DNA from: Nonomuraea cavernae
GTDB taxonomy: Bacteria > Actinomycetota > Actinomycetes > Streptosporangiales > Streptosporangiaceae
Reading direction: 5' to 3'
Assembly: GCF_014646355.1 (NCBI RefSeq)
Contig: NZ_BMNH01000006.1
Coordinates: forward strand, 216,232 to 280,231
Length of the DNA: 64,000 nucleotides
The notes beneath the pieces are model-generated. The model had not been told where the DNA came from and searched no databases. It was given only the letters and a program-made list of their open reading frames with translations. The position numbers were made by a program, and so were the translations under genes. Shown here piece after piece: positions 42,661-51,571 of this stretch. Within the stretch, counting starts at the first letter, position 1. Each line of letters starts with the position of its first letter.

Positions 42661-43950
42661 GTGGACAACGCCGGCCTGACCGAGGACTCCCCCAAGGCCA
42701 ACCCCACGGCGATGCGCCGGATCATCCCCGCGGACATGGTCGAGCGCGGCCGTTGCCCGTTCGATCCGCCGCCTGGCCTGCGGGAGCGGCGCGGTCAGGG
42801 CGCGGTCCAGCCCCTGCGACTGCTCAACGGCGCGCGGGCCTGGCTGGTGACCGGCTTCGAAGAGGCCCGTACCGTGCTGTCGGACCCGCGCTTCAGCGCC
42901 GACCGGGTCCGCCATCGCGAGGCCACGTCACTGCAGCCGCACGAGGTGGCCGAGTTCGAGGCCGGGACCCTGCCGCCGGGTCCGGCCGTCGAGAGCCGCG
43001 AGGACGGCTTCTTCGTCTTCATGGACCCGCCCGAGCACACCCGCATCCGGCGGCTGCTGACCGGCCAGTTCACCGTACGGCGGATGCGGGCGCTGGAGGA
43101 CCGGGTCACCGAGATCGCCGCCGAGCACATCGAGGCCATGAAGGCGGCCGGCACCGAGGCCGACCTGGTGCCGGCGTTCGCGCTGCCGCTGCCCTCGCTG
43201 GTCATCTGCGAGCTGCTCGGCGTCGACTATGCCGACCGGGCAGAGTTCCAGGAACGCACCGCCATCGGGCTGAACGCCAACGCCACCGCCGAGGAGCGAG
43301 CCGTCGCGAGCGCCGAGCTGTACGCGTTCATCCAGCGCCTCGTGGCCGACAAGCGCGCCAACCCGGCCGACGACCTGCTGTCCGGGCTCGTCCACGACGC
43401 CGACCCGCCGCTGACCGACGCCCAGTTGGTCGACGTCGCCCTCGTCCTGCTCGGCGCCGGCCACGAGACCACCGCCAACATGCTGGGCCTGAGCGCCTTC
43501 GCCCTGCTCCAACACCCCGACCAGCTCGCCGCGCTGTGCTCCGACCCAGACCTGATCGACAACGCGGTCGAGGAGCTGCTGCGCTACCTGTCCATCATCC
43601 AGCTCGGCGTCAGCCGCGTCACGACCGAGCCCGTCACCCTGGGCGGCGCGGACATCCCCGCCGGCGCCACGGTCGTGATCGCCACCCCCGAGGTCAACCG
43701 CGACCCACAGCAGTGGCCCGATGCCGACCGGCTCGACGTGAAGCGCCCCCGCACGCCGCACCTGGCCTTCGGGCACGGCGTCCACCAGTGCCTGGGCCAG
43801 CAGCTGGCCCGCATCGAGATGCAGGTCGGCCTCAGGGAGCTGATCACCCGCCTGCCCAACCTGCGCCTGACGGTGCCCGCGGAGCAGGTGCCGCTGCGCG
43901 ACGAGATGCTCATCTTCGGTGTGCACGCCCTTCCGGTCGCCTGGTCCTGA
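42661..43950 (+). CDS. Cytochrome P450 (CYP105-like bacterial class)
   Basis: 429 residues. I-helix AGHETTANM near 266, ExxR Glu in VEELLRYL near 303, and heme-binding loop FGHGVHQCLGQQLAR with Cys377. An early FMDPPEHTRIRRLLTGQFTV is typical of actinobacterial soluble P450s. GTG at 42661 is preceded by AGGA; a GTG at 42628 is possible. A TetR gene follows 1 nt after the stop, so they form a unit. No ferredoxin gene is adjacent. Confidence 0.94.
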   Translation: MDNAGLTEDSPKANPTAMRRIIPADMVERGRCPFDPPPGLRERRGQGAVQPLRLLNGARAWLVTGFEEARTVLSDPRFSADRVRHREATSLQPHEVAEFEAGTLPPGPAVESREDGFFVFMDPPEHTRIRRLLTGQFTVRRMRALEDRVTEIAAEHIEAMKAAGTEADLVPAFALPLPSLVICELLGVDYADRAEFQERTAIGLNANATAEERAVASAELYAFIQRLVADKRANPADDLLSGLVHDADPPLTDAQLVDVALVLLGAGHETTANMLGLSAFALLQHPDQLAALCSDPDLIDNAVEELLRYLSIIQLGVSRVTTEPVTLGGADIPAGATVVIATPEVNRDPQQWPDADRLDVKRPRTPHLAFGHGVHQCLGQQLARIEMQVGLRELITRLPNLRLTVPAEQVPLRDEMLIFGVHALPVAWS

Positions 43951-43951
43951 C

Positions 43952-44635
43952 GTGGACGGTGACGCCGAGCCGGTCATCGGCCGCCGCGAACGCAAGAAGC
44001 AGGCCACCCGCGCCGCGCTCCGCGAGGCGGCGCTCCGCCTGTCCCTGCGCCACGGCGTCGAGAACGTCACCGTCGAGCAGATCGCCGACGAGGCCGACAT
44101 CGCGCTGCGCACCTTCTTCAACTACTTCTCCAGCAAGGAGGAAGCGGTCGCGGCCTCCCTGTCGGCGGGCTCGCAGGAGCTCATCGCGCAGTTCAGGGCC
44201 CGGCCGCGGACGGAGACGGTGCTCCAGGCGTTCCGCGAGGCGGTGCTGATCGTCATGAACCAGAGCGACGTCGCCAGCCGCGACCACATCCGCGCCCTGC
44301 AACTGATCCGCGCCTCTCCGACGCTGGTGCCCCAGCAACTGGCCGTGCTCGCCGCCCAGGAGAAGGCGCTGGCCGAAGCGATCGCCGAGCACATCGATCA
44401 CCCGGCGACGCCGCCCGCCGCGGATCGTACAACCGAACGATCCGGAGACGCCCTCTATCCGCTGCTGTGCGCGGCGGCCGTCCTGACGGCGCTCCGTGTC
44501 GTCATGAACCAGTGGCTCCAGCAGACAGCGGGCTCAGACCGGCCGCTGGACACGACACTGCTCGGCCGGCAGGTCGACACGGCGATCACTCAGCTCGCGG
44601 CCGGACTGGACCGAGCCGGCCGCGCACCCGGGTAG
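43952..44635 (+). CDS. TetR family regulator
   Basis: 227 residues, GTG start one nucleotide after the P450. Helix-turn-helix at about 12-58: RKKQATRAALREAALRLSLR, then VTVEQIADEADIALRTFFNYF and SSKEEAV. The C-terminal ligand domain is long, with LLCAAAVLTALRVVMNQWL. It probably controls the P450 operon. Followed by a strong hairpin. Confidence 0.92.
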   Translation: MDGDAEPVIGRRERKKQATRAALREAALRLSLRHGVENVTVEQIADEADIALRTFFNYFSSKEEAVAASLSAGSQELIAQFRARPRTETVLQAFREAVLIVMNQSDVASRDHIRALQLIRASPTLVPQQLAVLAAQEKALAEAIAEHIDHPATPPAADRTTERSGDALYPLLCAAAVLTALRVVMNQWLQQTAGSDRPLDTTLLGRQVDTAITQLAAGLDRAGRAPG

Positions 44636-44665
44636 CCCCAACCAGGGCTTGGTGGTGTCACGCTG

Positions 44666-44704
44666 GGGGCCTGTTCGCCGCCTGTTCAGCGGCGAACAGG
44701 CCCC
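44666..44704. terminator. Bidirectional hairpin between TetR and Spo0M genes
   Basis: A perfect 15-bp inverted repeat, GGGGCCTGTTCGCCG and its complement, with a 9-nt loop. It lies between the convergent TetR and Spo0M genes and can serve both. Confidence 0.85.
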
Positions 44705-44714
44705 GGCGGGCGTC

Positions 44715-45704
44715 CTATCCCTCTTCCTCTTCGTCCTCGAAGATCTCCTCGACGATCTCCCCCGCCACCAGCCCGCCGACCACGCCGGCGGCGCCGGCCG
44801 CCACCACCGCGCCCATGCCGGGGCCGCTCCGGTGCTCGTGATGGCCATGGTGCTGCGGATGGCCGTAGCCGCCGTGGTGGTCACCGTGGCCGTAGCCGTC
44901 GTGACCGAAGCCGCCCTGGTGGCCGCCGTACTGGCCGCCATACTGGCTGAGGCCGGCCAGCCAGCGGTCGAGCTCGCCCGGCCAATCGGTGTGCATGGCG
45001 TCGTCGTGGCCGATGGTGAAGCGGCCGATGGCGTCGTCGCCGTAGCGGCCGGCCCGCTTGTCGGCCTCCAGGATGACCTCCAGCCCACCTGGGTTGGCGA
45101 TGAAGGTCAGCTCGACCTCGCCGACGCTCCCCGCGTGCTGGGGCGGCGGGTAGAACTCGATCTCCTGGTAGAACGGCAGTTGCTGACCGGAGCCGTAGAT
45201 CTGCCCCACCTCCAGGTCCGCCGACTTGAACTGGAAGCCGAGTTGCAGGAACGCCTGCAGGATGCGCAGTTGGGAGGGCAGCGGCTCGACCGCGACCATG
45301 TCGAGGTCGCCCTTGTCGACGGCCTTGGCGATGGCGAGCTCCGTGCGTACGCCCAGCGCCATTCCGTTGAGGTGCTGGCCGCCGATCTCGCTGATGGGGG
45401 TCTCCCACGGCACGGAGACGCTGAAGTCGATGGTGCGGTTCTCGCCCTTGCGGAGGGTGAACGGACCGGAGACCTGGGCGCGGGAGAACTCACCCACTCC
45501 GGATCCCTCTCCGTCACCGTGCTCGACCTCGACCCGGGCGACCAGACCGAGGGTAATGTGCTCGATCTCGGCGTCGAAGTCGCCGCCGGTGAGTCGTACC
45601 TCACCGGTGAGCATCCCTCCCGGCTGGATCCGCGGAGTGGCCAGGACGGTGTCCACCGAGGGGGCGCCCACACCGAAGGCACCCAGCATCCGTTTGAAGA
45701 CCAC
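44715..45704 (-). CDS. Spo0M family sporulation-control protein
   Basis: 329 residues. The arrestin-like Spo0M domain is plain: LGAFGVGAPSVDTVL, RIQPGGMLTGEVRLTGG, VPWETPISEIGGQHL, and GVRTELAIAKAVDKGDLD. The C-terminal part has a His/Gly-rich stretch (GHDGYGHGDHHGGYGHPQHH), a Gly/Ala zipper (MGAVVAAGAAGVVGGLVAG), and an acidic end. Members affect sporulation in Bacillus; in actinobacteria the role is unproven. The GTG at 45704 has GGGAG upstream; an ATG at 45737 is the alternative. Confidence 0.92.
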   Translation of the reverse strand: MVFKRMLGAFGVGAPSVDTVLATPRIQPGGMLTGEVRLTGGDFDAEIEHITLGLVARVEVEHGDGEGSGVGEFSRAQVSGPFTLRKGENRTIDFSVSVPWETPISEIGGQHLNGMALGVRTELAIAKAVDKGDLDMVAVEPLPSQLRILQAFLQLGFQFKSADLEVGQIYGSGQQLPFYQEIEFYPPPQHAGSVGEVELTFIANPGGLEVILEADKRAGRYGDDAIGRFTIGHDDAMHTDWPGELDRWLAGLSQYGGQYGGHQGGFGHDGYGHGDHHGGYGHPQHHGHHEHRSGPGMGAVVAAGAAGVVGGLVAGEIVEEIFEDEEEEG

Positions 45705-45964
45705 GACTTTGTTCTCCCTGTCGACGGTTGTTGGCATGTGTCAGCCATCCGCCTGAACGATCAACGTCGAAGGCAGGTTCCGGCGGACAGCAAACCGTGT
45801 CCTTCCAGGTGAGAGCGGGTTGACAATCAATGGGGGAATGAGGGGATTTGTCGCCAAGTGACCGTACGACGGCCGCCGTTTACCGGGGTGGGGCGGGGTA
45901 GTCGCGTGCGACGGCTTTCCCGGGGTAGCAGCGCCGACCTGGCGACCCCTACAAGGAGCTTGAC

Positions 45965-46519
45965 ATGACACAGAACGTCATCGACCTGATCACGGCCGAC
46001 CACCGCGACGTCGAGGCCCTCTTCGACAGGCTGCGCACCGAACGGGAGAACCGGCCCGCGCTGTTGGCCGAGCTCGCCGCGAAGTTCACCGCGCATGCCC
46101 GTGCCGAGGAACACGAGGTCTACCCCGCGCTGGCCAAGGCCGCGCCCAGCGAGCGAGGCGAGGTGCACCACGGCACCGAAGAACATCACGAGGCCGAGGA
46201 GGAGCTGGTCCGGCTGCTCGACACGGACCCGGACGGACCGGCTTTCGACCAGGTCCTCGCTGACCTGGTCAAGGCGGTCACGCACCACGTCGAGGAAGAG
46301 GAGAGCGAGATCCTCCCGGCCCTGCGGAAGGCCGTGCCCGCCGGCAGGCTGACCGAGCTGGCTCGCGCCTTCAGCGCCGCCAAGGCGGACCTGCTGACCG
46401 CCCCGCCCAAGCCTGTCAGTCGCACCAAGCAGGAGCTCCAGGACCGGGCCAAGGCCAAGGGCATCGAAGGCTACTCGTCCATGACCAAGGACGAACTCGC
46501 CGCCGCGCTGAAGCGGTGA
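45965..46519 (+). CDS. Hemerythrin-domain protein with Rho_N/SAP-like tail
   Basis: 184 residues. The hemerythrin four-helix bundle supplies His and Glu ligands: TADHRDVEALFDRL (His13), HARAEEHEVYPAL, EEHHEAEEELVRL, and HHVEEEESEILPAL, able to bind a di-iron centre for O2, NO or redox sensing. The last 35 residues, SRTKQELQDRAKAKGIEGYS then MTKDELAAALK, form a Rho_N/SAP-like helix pair that recurs in the protein at 46640-46960. Confidence 0.9.
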   Translation: MTQNVIDLITADHRDVEALFDRLRTERENRPALLAELAAKFTAHARAEEHEVYPALAKAAPSERGEVHHGTEEHHEAEEELVRLLDTDPDGPAFDQVLADLVKAVTHHVEEEESEILPALRKAVPAGRLTELARAFSAAKADLLTAPPKPVSRTKQELQDRAKAKGIEGYSSMTKDELAAALKR

Positions 46520-46528
46520 TCGCTCGAT

Positions 46529-46580
46529 CTGCCCTGGTTCTCCGGCCGGGAAGGCGGAACCCGCCGGGGAGCCAGGGCAG
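46529..46580. terminator. Bidirectional terminator hairpin after the hemerythrin gene
   Basis: An 18-nt inverted repeat (CTGCCCTGGTTCTCCGGC against GCCGGGGAGCCAGGGCAG, 16 of 18) with a 16-nt loop, placed between convergent genes. Confidence 0.8.
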
Positions 46581-46639
46581 ATGTCGCGCGAGTGGTCACG
46601 TCGCGGCAGTGGCCGCGCTCTGGCAGTTCGCCGGCCCGG

Positions 46640-46960
46640 TCAGCCGACGGCCTTCTCCAGCTGCGCCTTGCTCATCTTGGAGCGGCCCTTGATGCCCTGG
46701 CGTTTGGCCTCGGCGTACAACTGATCCCTGGTACGGCCGCCCGCGCCGGAATGCGAGCGCAGCCCGCCTCGCCGACTCGACGAGATGTCCTTGGTGGACG
46801 TACGGCTCGCGGTCCGGGACTCGCCGGCCCTGGCCCGCTCCTTGTTCACGGTACGGGCGGCGATCTCGGTCGCGCGCTTGTCGCTTTCGCCACGCTGCTT
46901 GGCGCTGTCCTTGATGTGCTCGTACTGGCGTTCCCGCTTCGGACTCGATCCGCGAGGCAT
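46640..46960 (-). CDS. Small basic protein with Rho_N/SAP-like C-terminus
   Basis: 106 residues, rich in Arg/Lys/Ser. The C-terminal block GRTRDQLYAEAKRQGIKG and SKMSKAQLEKAV is homologous to the tail of the neighbouring hemerythrin protein. Similar proteins are annotated as plasmid stabilisation or Rho_N-like. The N-terminal SPKRERQYEHIKDSAKQRG matches that family. It probably binds nucleic acid. Confidence 0.83.
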   Translation of the reverse strand: MPRGSSPKRERQYEHIKDSAKQRGESDKRATEIAARTVNKERARAGESRTASRTSTKDISSSRRGGLRSHSGAGGRTRDQLYAEAKRQGIKGRSKMSKAQLEKAVG

Positions 46961-47118
46961 GTCTCCTCCTCATCAGACTCATCAGAACTCTGAGACCCAA
47001 GGACAACTACCCCGGCGAAATCCACGAAACAGGTCCGCTCGCCAGGCGGCCCGATTCCCCTGCCGTACGGCAGAACCCGTCCCCTTCGACGGGTACCGGC
47101 ACAGGGAGAGACTTAATG

Positions 47119-47137
47119 CAACTTGCTGGCAATTGCG
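47119..47137. promoter_or_regulatory. Imperfect palindrome upstream of the ABC importer
   Basis: GCAACTTGCTGGCAATTGC: GCAA-type halves inverted around a central region, 147 nt before the lipoprotein start. It could be a metal- or cofactor-regulator site. It does not match Zur, IdeR or cobalamin-riboswitch patterns I know. The rest of 46961-47283 shows no gene. Confidence 0.25.
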
Positions 47138-47283
47138 GCTTATGTGCAGAATGAGGTGGTCGTCGCACCGCGATCGTCGAACCTCTCACCTCCGGAGACT
47201 CACCGCATGAGCCGCCCGCCCCGCACGTCCCCAGTCACGCCGATCGTTCGCGACAGCGCGCCGCTCAAGGCGGTAGCCCGATC

Positions 47284-48294
47284 ATGAGAAGGTTGCTCGC
47301 CCTGGTGGCGGCTCTGACGCTGACCGCCTGCGGGCAGGCGCCCGCAGCCACGCGGCAGGCCGATCCCGCCGCGGCGCCCCCGGCGGGTTTCCCTGTCACG
47401 ATCACCAACTGCGGGCGCACCCTCACCTTCGACAGGCCGCCCGCCAAGGTCGTGACCGGCTATCACCCCGCCCTGGAGACCCTGCTCGCCCTCGGCGTCG
47501 GCGACCGGATCGCCGGGCGCACGAACTTCTCCGAGAGCGCGTTCCTGCCCGGCCAGAAGGAGCAGTACGACAAGATCCCGGAGATCTCGCCGACGATCAT
47601 GCTGCCGCAGAAGGAGGTCATGCTCTCCCAGGGCGCCGACTTCGTCCTCGACAACGCGATGGCCGGCTTCGACGCCGGCGGCGGCTACGCCACCGTGGCG
47701 GAGTTGGACGCCGCCGGCTCCCCGGTGTACATCCTGGGCGGCTGGTGCAGCCCGGAGGAGACGCTCGAGTTCACCCTCGACGACACCTTCACCGACCTGC
47801 GGAACCTCGGCAGGATCTTCGGCGTCTCCGACCGCGCCGACAGACTGGCCGCCGACCTGCGCGGCAGGCTCGAGGACGTACGCGAGCGCGTCAGCGGCCG
47901 GCCGCCGGTCAAGGTGCTGGCCACCGACGGCGGCAAGGGACCCGTCAACGCCTACGGCGGCGCCGGCGTGACCCACCAGATGATCGTCGCCGCCGGCGGG
48001 CGGAACACGCTGGCCGACGTCAATAGCGACTACACCGAGGTCAGCGTGGAGCAGATCAGCGCCGCGCAACCCGACGCCATCCTGGTCAGTGAGTACGCCA
48101 CGCTGCGGGGCGAGAAGATGCCGACCGTGCGGGCCAAGGCCGCCGGCATCCTCGCCATCGCCAGGAACAGCCCCGCGGCCAGGGACGATCGGGTCCTCCC
48201 GGTGCCGGTGGCGGCCCAGCATCCCGGCTACCGCAACCTCCTGGCCATCGCCGACATCGCCCGCTTCCTGCACCCTGACGCCTTCTCCCGATGA
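47284..48294 (+). CDS. ABC importer substrate-binding lipoprotein (Fe-siderophore/B12/F420-0 type)
   Basis: 336 residues. Lipoprotein signal with lipobox LTAC (Cys16). The BtuF/FepB-like fold follows: CGRTLTFDRPPAKVVTGYHP, ETLLALGVGDRIAGRTNFSE, and SQGADFVLDN. The part VYILGGWCSPEETLEF with an extra Cys is not typical of siderophore binders. The closest groups I can think of are iron-complex, cobalamin, or putative F420-0 importers; I cannot decide. Coupled to the permease by a 4-nt overlap. Confidence 0.88.
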   Translation: MRRLLALVAALTLTACGQAPAATRQADPAAAPPAGFPVTITNCGRTLTFDRPPAKVVTGYHPALETLLALGVGDRIAGRTNFSESAFLPGQKEQYDKIPEISPTIMLPQKEVMLSQGADFVLDNAMAGFDAGGGYATVAELDAAGSPVYILGGWCSPEETLEFTLDDTFTDLRNLGRIFGVSDRADRLAADLRGRLEDVRERVSGRPPVKVLATDGGKGPVNAYGGAGVTHQMIVAAGGRNTLADVNSDYTEVSVEQISAAQPDAILVSEYATLRGEKMPTVRAKAAGILAIARNSPAARDDRVLPVPVAAQHPGYRNLLAIADIARFLHPDAFSR

Positions 48295-49397
48295 TCGGCG
48301 AAACCCAGCAGGACCGGGTGGCGACCGGGCCGGTCAGCGCCGGAGGGCCGGCCCGGCGCCGCGGCCGGTTCGGAGTGCTCCTCGTCCTGCTCGCGGTGGC
48401 CATGGTCGCCTCGACGTGGCTCGCCGTGAGCATCGGCGCGGTCCCCGTCGCGCTGCCGCAGACCTGGGGCATCATCGCCGACCGCCTGGTGCCCGGCCTG
48501 GTCCCGCGTACCTGGACACCGGTGCAGGAGCAGATCGTGTGGGAGTTCCGGCTGCCGCGCGCGCTGCTGGCGCTCCTGGTCGGGGCCGGGCTGGCGGTGG
48601 TCGGAGCGGTGCTGCAGGCCCTGGTGCGCAACCCGCTGGCCGACCCGTTCCTGCTCGGCATCTCCTCCGGCGCGTCCTTCGGAGCGGTGCTCGTGCTGAT
48701 CCTGGGCGCCTCCACGCTGGGTGGGCTGTCGATGTCGGGCGCCTCCTTCGCCGGCGCGCTGCTCGCCCTGGCCCTGGTGTACGTTCTGGCCCAGCGCTCG
48801 GGCCGGCTCACACCGTCTCGGCTGGTGCTGGCCGGGGTGGCCCTCGCCTACCTCTTCCAGGCCCTCTACAGCTTCGTGCTGCAGCAGGCGCAGAGCGGCC
48901 GGGCGGCGCAGCAGGTGCTGTTCTGGCTGATGGGCAGCCTGGGCGGCGCCCGCTGGGAGATGTTGCCGCTGCCCACCGTCGTCCTGGCCGCGGGCCTGGT
49001 GTACCTGCTGCTGCAGCATCGCCGGCTCAACGCGCTCACCGCCGGCGAGGAGACCGCCGTCTCCCTCGGCGTGAACGTGCATCGCCTGCGGCTCACGCTC
49101 TTCGTGCTCACCTCCCTGCTGGTCGGTGTCATGGTGGCCACGAGCGGGGCGATCGCGTTCGTCGGGCTGATCGTGCCGCACGCGGCCCGGTTGCTCGTCG
49201 GCGCCGACCACCGCCGGGTGCTCCCGGTCACGGCGCTGCTCGGCGCGGCGTTCCTGCAACTCGTGGACGTCGCCGCCCGCACCATCAACGCGCCGCAGGA
49301 GCTGGCGCTCAGCATCGTCACCGCGCTGTTCGGCGTGCCGTTCTTCCTGTGGCTGTTGCGCCGCCGCTCCGTCGACCGGGCGGTGAGCGTCACATGA
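48291..49397 (+). CDS. FecCD-type ABC permease
   Basis: 368 residues, about ten hydrophobic segments. Family motifs: WEFRLPRALLALLVGAGLAVV, GAVLQALVRNPLADPFLLGI, GASFGAVLVL, and GAIAFVGLIVPHAARLLVG, the loop that contacts the ATPase. Gene overlaps with both neighbours (ATGA) show a single three-gene importer operon. Confidence 0.93.
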   Translation: MIGETQQDRVATGPVSAGGPARRRGRFGVLLVLLAVAMVASTWLAVSIGAVPVALPQTWGIIADRLVPGLVPRTWTPVQEQIVWEFRLPRALLALLVGAGLAVVGAVLQALVRNPLADPFLLGISSGASFGAVLVLILGASTLGGLSMSGASFAGALLALALVYVLAQRSGRLTPSRLVLAGVALAYLFQALYSFVLQQAQSGRAAQQVLFWLMGSLGGARWEMLPLPTVVLAAGLVYLLLQHRRLNALTAGEETAVSLGVNVHRLRLTLFVLTSLLVGVMVATSGAIAFVGLIVPHAARLLVGADHRRVLPVTALLGAAFLQLVDVAARTINAPQELALSIVTALFGVPFFLWLLRRRSVDRAVSVT

Positions 49398-50131
49398 GGC
49401 TCGACCTGCGCGGCGTCTCCGCACACCTCGACGGCCGCCCCATCGTGCACGAGGCCGACCTGCTGGTGGACGACGGCGAGTTCGTCGCCCTGGTCGGCCC
49501 GAACGGTTGCGGCAAGTCCACCCTGCTGCGCACGATCTACCGGGCGCTGCGCCCCTCGGCCGGGCTCATCAGCGTGGACGGCGACGACGTACACCGCCTG
49601 TCCTGGCGCGAGTCGGCCCGGCGAACCGCCGTGGTGGCCCAGGAAACGCCCGCCGAGCTCGACTTCACCGTCAGAGAGGTCGTGCTCATGGGCCGCACGC
49701 CGTACGCACGCGCCGCCGGTGACGACGAGGAGCGGTGCGCGCGCGCCCTCGACCGGGTCGGCCTCGCAGGCACGGAGGAACGCGTCTACGCCACCCTGTC
49801 CGGCGGCGAGAAACAACGCGCCCTCGTGGCCCGCGCCCTGGTCCAGGAGACCCGCCTGCTCCTGCTCGACGAGCCCACCTCCCACCTCGACATCCGCCAC
49901 CAACTGGGGATCCTGCACCTAGTCCGGGAGTTGGGCGTCGCCACGCTGGCCGTCCTGCACGACCTCAACCAGGCCGCCGCGTTCTGCGACCGCCTGTACG
50001 TCATGAGCGCCGGTCGCGTCCTCGCCGGAGGCCCGCCCGGCCAGGTCCTCACCCCCGAGCTCATCTCCGAGGTGTACGGCGTGCGCGCCGTGCGGCGCAC
50101 CCAGCTCGTCTTCGAACGGCTCAAGGAATGA
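49394..50131 (+). CDS. ABC importer ATPase (FecE/BtuD type)
   Basis: 245 residues. Walker A GPNGCGKSTLL near 35, Q-loop VVAQETPAELDFTVREVVL, signature LSGGEKQRALVARAL, Walker B LLLLDEPTSHLDI, and switch His in VLHDLNQAAAF. Completes the importer for an iron complex, cobalamin or F420-0-like substrate. Starts at the stop of the permease (4-nt overlap). Confidence 0.93.
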   Translation: MRLDLRGVSAHLDGRPIVHEADLLVDDGEFVALVGPNGCGKSTLLRTIYRALRPSAGLISVDGDDVHRLSWRESARRTAVVAQETPAELDFTVREVVLMGRTPYARAAGDDEERCARALDRVGLAGTEERVYATLSGGEKQRALVARALVQETRLLLLDEPTSHLDIRHQLGILHLVRELGVATLAVLHDLNQAAAFCDRLYVMSAGRVLAGGPPGQVLTPELISEVYGVRAVRRTQLVFERLKE

Positions 50132-50310
50132 CCTGCGGTCCGCCGTGCTGAGCGCGGGAGCCATGATCAGGGTGGTGATCGGCTCCCCCGGCGCTTTGCG
50201 CCCGGATGGGCATCGAGCGTGACGGCACAGAGGTTCCGCGTTCCCATTGAGGCTAATGATCTATTCCGTGAGGATTCAAGACCCCTCAGCGGAGTTGCCC
50301 CTGCAGGGCG

Positions 50311-50619
50311 TTACGGGAGCTGTGGCCAGAGGTCCAGCCAGCTCTCGATCCGCGCTCTCACCGGCCCCGCCGCCAGCTGATCAGCGATCAGCCTCATGGG
50401 GGCGAGGAGGTTCTTGCAGGTACGCATGGCCAGGATCTCCTCGCGAGGACGCGTCCGCCGGTCCACCGCCCAGTCGGCCGCCTGCTCCCAGCTCAGCGGC
50501 AGTGCCGCCAGGACATCCGAGGCCAGTCGATCGGGATCCCACAGCGGGTCACCGCCGGGCCCGAGATCGGCGACGCGCGGAGATGGAACCGGCCGGCGTT
50601 CATCATCGCCCGCCACCAC
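50311..50619 (-). CDS. Hypothetical protein (102 aa)
   Basis: 102 residues from a GTG at 50619; a TTG at 50643 would overlap the upstream YnfA stop by 4 nt and may be the true start. The sequence DPDRLASDVLAALPLSWEQA, ADWAVDRRTRPREEILAMRT and LLAPMRLIADQLAA looks like a helical soluble domain with normal codon use. No family recognised. Probably co-transcribed with YnfA. Confidence 0.6.
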   Translation of the reverse strand: MVAGDDERRPVPSPRVADLGPGGDPLWDPDRLASDVLAALPLSWEQAADWAVDRRTRPREEILAMRTCKNLLAPMRLIADQLAAGPVRARIESWLDLWPQLP

Positions 50620-50639
50620 CGCCAGAGGGCGACCACGGC

Positions 50640-50972
50640 TCAACCGCGCGGCGCGTACATGATCACGGCGACGCCGACCAGGCAGACCAGCGCGCCGATG
50701 ACGTCCCAGCGATCGGGCTGGAATCCGTCGACCACCATGCCCCAGGCCAGCGAACCGGCGACGAAGACGCCACCGTAGGCGGCCAGGATGCGGCCGAAGT
50801 GCGCATCCGGCTGCAGGGTGGCGACGAACCCGTACAGGCCCAGCGCGATGACGCCGGCACCGATCCAGAGCAGGCCGCGCTGCTCGCGTACACCCTGCCA
50901 GACCAGCCACGCACCGCCGATCTCGGCGAGTGCGGCCACGGCGAACAACACCAGGGAGCGAACGATCGTCAT
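50640..50972 (-). CDS. YnfA/UPF0060 family membrane protein
   Basis: 110 residues, four hydrophobic helices. Family landmarks: [40 protein letters not shown], and [19 protein letters not shown] then [14 protein letters not shown]. The fold is SMR-like; function in efflux is suggested for some members but not settled. Confidence 0.92.
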   Translation of the reverse strand: MTIVRSLVLFAVAALAEIGGAWLVWQGVREQRGLLWIGAGVIALGLYGFVATLQPDAHFGRILAAYGGVFVAGSLAWGMVVDGFQPDRWDVIGALVCLVGVAVIMYAPRG

Positions 50973-51041
50973 GGCAGGTAGTACAGCGCATCCCGGTCCC
51001 GGCAGAAGCCGCAGTCGAGGCGCTCGCGATCACCCCGGCTG

Positions 51042-51362
51042 TCACGCGCCAGGAGCCTGGTAGGCCACCTCCGTCCGCGCGGCCTCGTCGATCTCCTCCG
51101 GCGTCAGCAGGACAGTGGTCTTCGTTCGTACCGCCCCGGACGCCGAGATCGTGAGACCCACAGCGGCCGAAGCCGCGTTGCTCGGCAGGTCGACGAGCAC
51201 ATACGTGTCCGTCTCGCCGAACGCGAAATACATCTGCTCGACCCGGCCGCCGACGCTCTCCGCCATGCGCTCCACCGCCTGCCGGCGTCCGGTGCCGCCA
51301 TCTCGCAGCACTCCCTTGAGGCCGTCCGCGGTGTAGGTCGCCTGAATCAGGTACTTGGGCAT
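51042..51362 (-). CDS. GYD domain protein
   Basis: 106 residues. PKYLIQATYTADGLKGVLRD and GGTGRRQAVERMAESVGGRV then FAFGETDTYVLVDLP are the GYD-family hallmarks, a ferredoxin-like dimeric barrel of unknown role. Start ATG at 51362. Confidence 0.9.
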   Translation of the reverse strand: MPKYLIQATYTADGLKGVLRDGGTGRRQAVERMAESVGGRVEQMYFAFGETDTYVLVDLPSNAASAAVGLTISASGAVRTKTTVLLTPEEIDEAARTEVAYQAPGA

Positions 51363-51571
51363 GGTCGAGTCCCTCTCCTCGTGCCGCCGTCCCGTGCCGG
51401 GGCGGCCATTGCGGTCACGAGGTCGAAGTTCTCGGCTTGGGGTGACGGTAATCCCGCCCGCTGTACTGGTTTTCCCCTGTCGCGTTTTCCCCTGTCGCGG
51501 ATTTACGCCGCTCAGGCGAGCCGCTCGACGACGCACGGTGACTCGGCCGCCTCGGCGTCTGGGCGATCCCG

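Noticed and set aside
47100..47283. Possible cobalamin riboswitch before the ABC importer
   Set aside because: The conserved B12-box sequence is absent; only an imperfect GCAA palindrome was seen.
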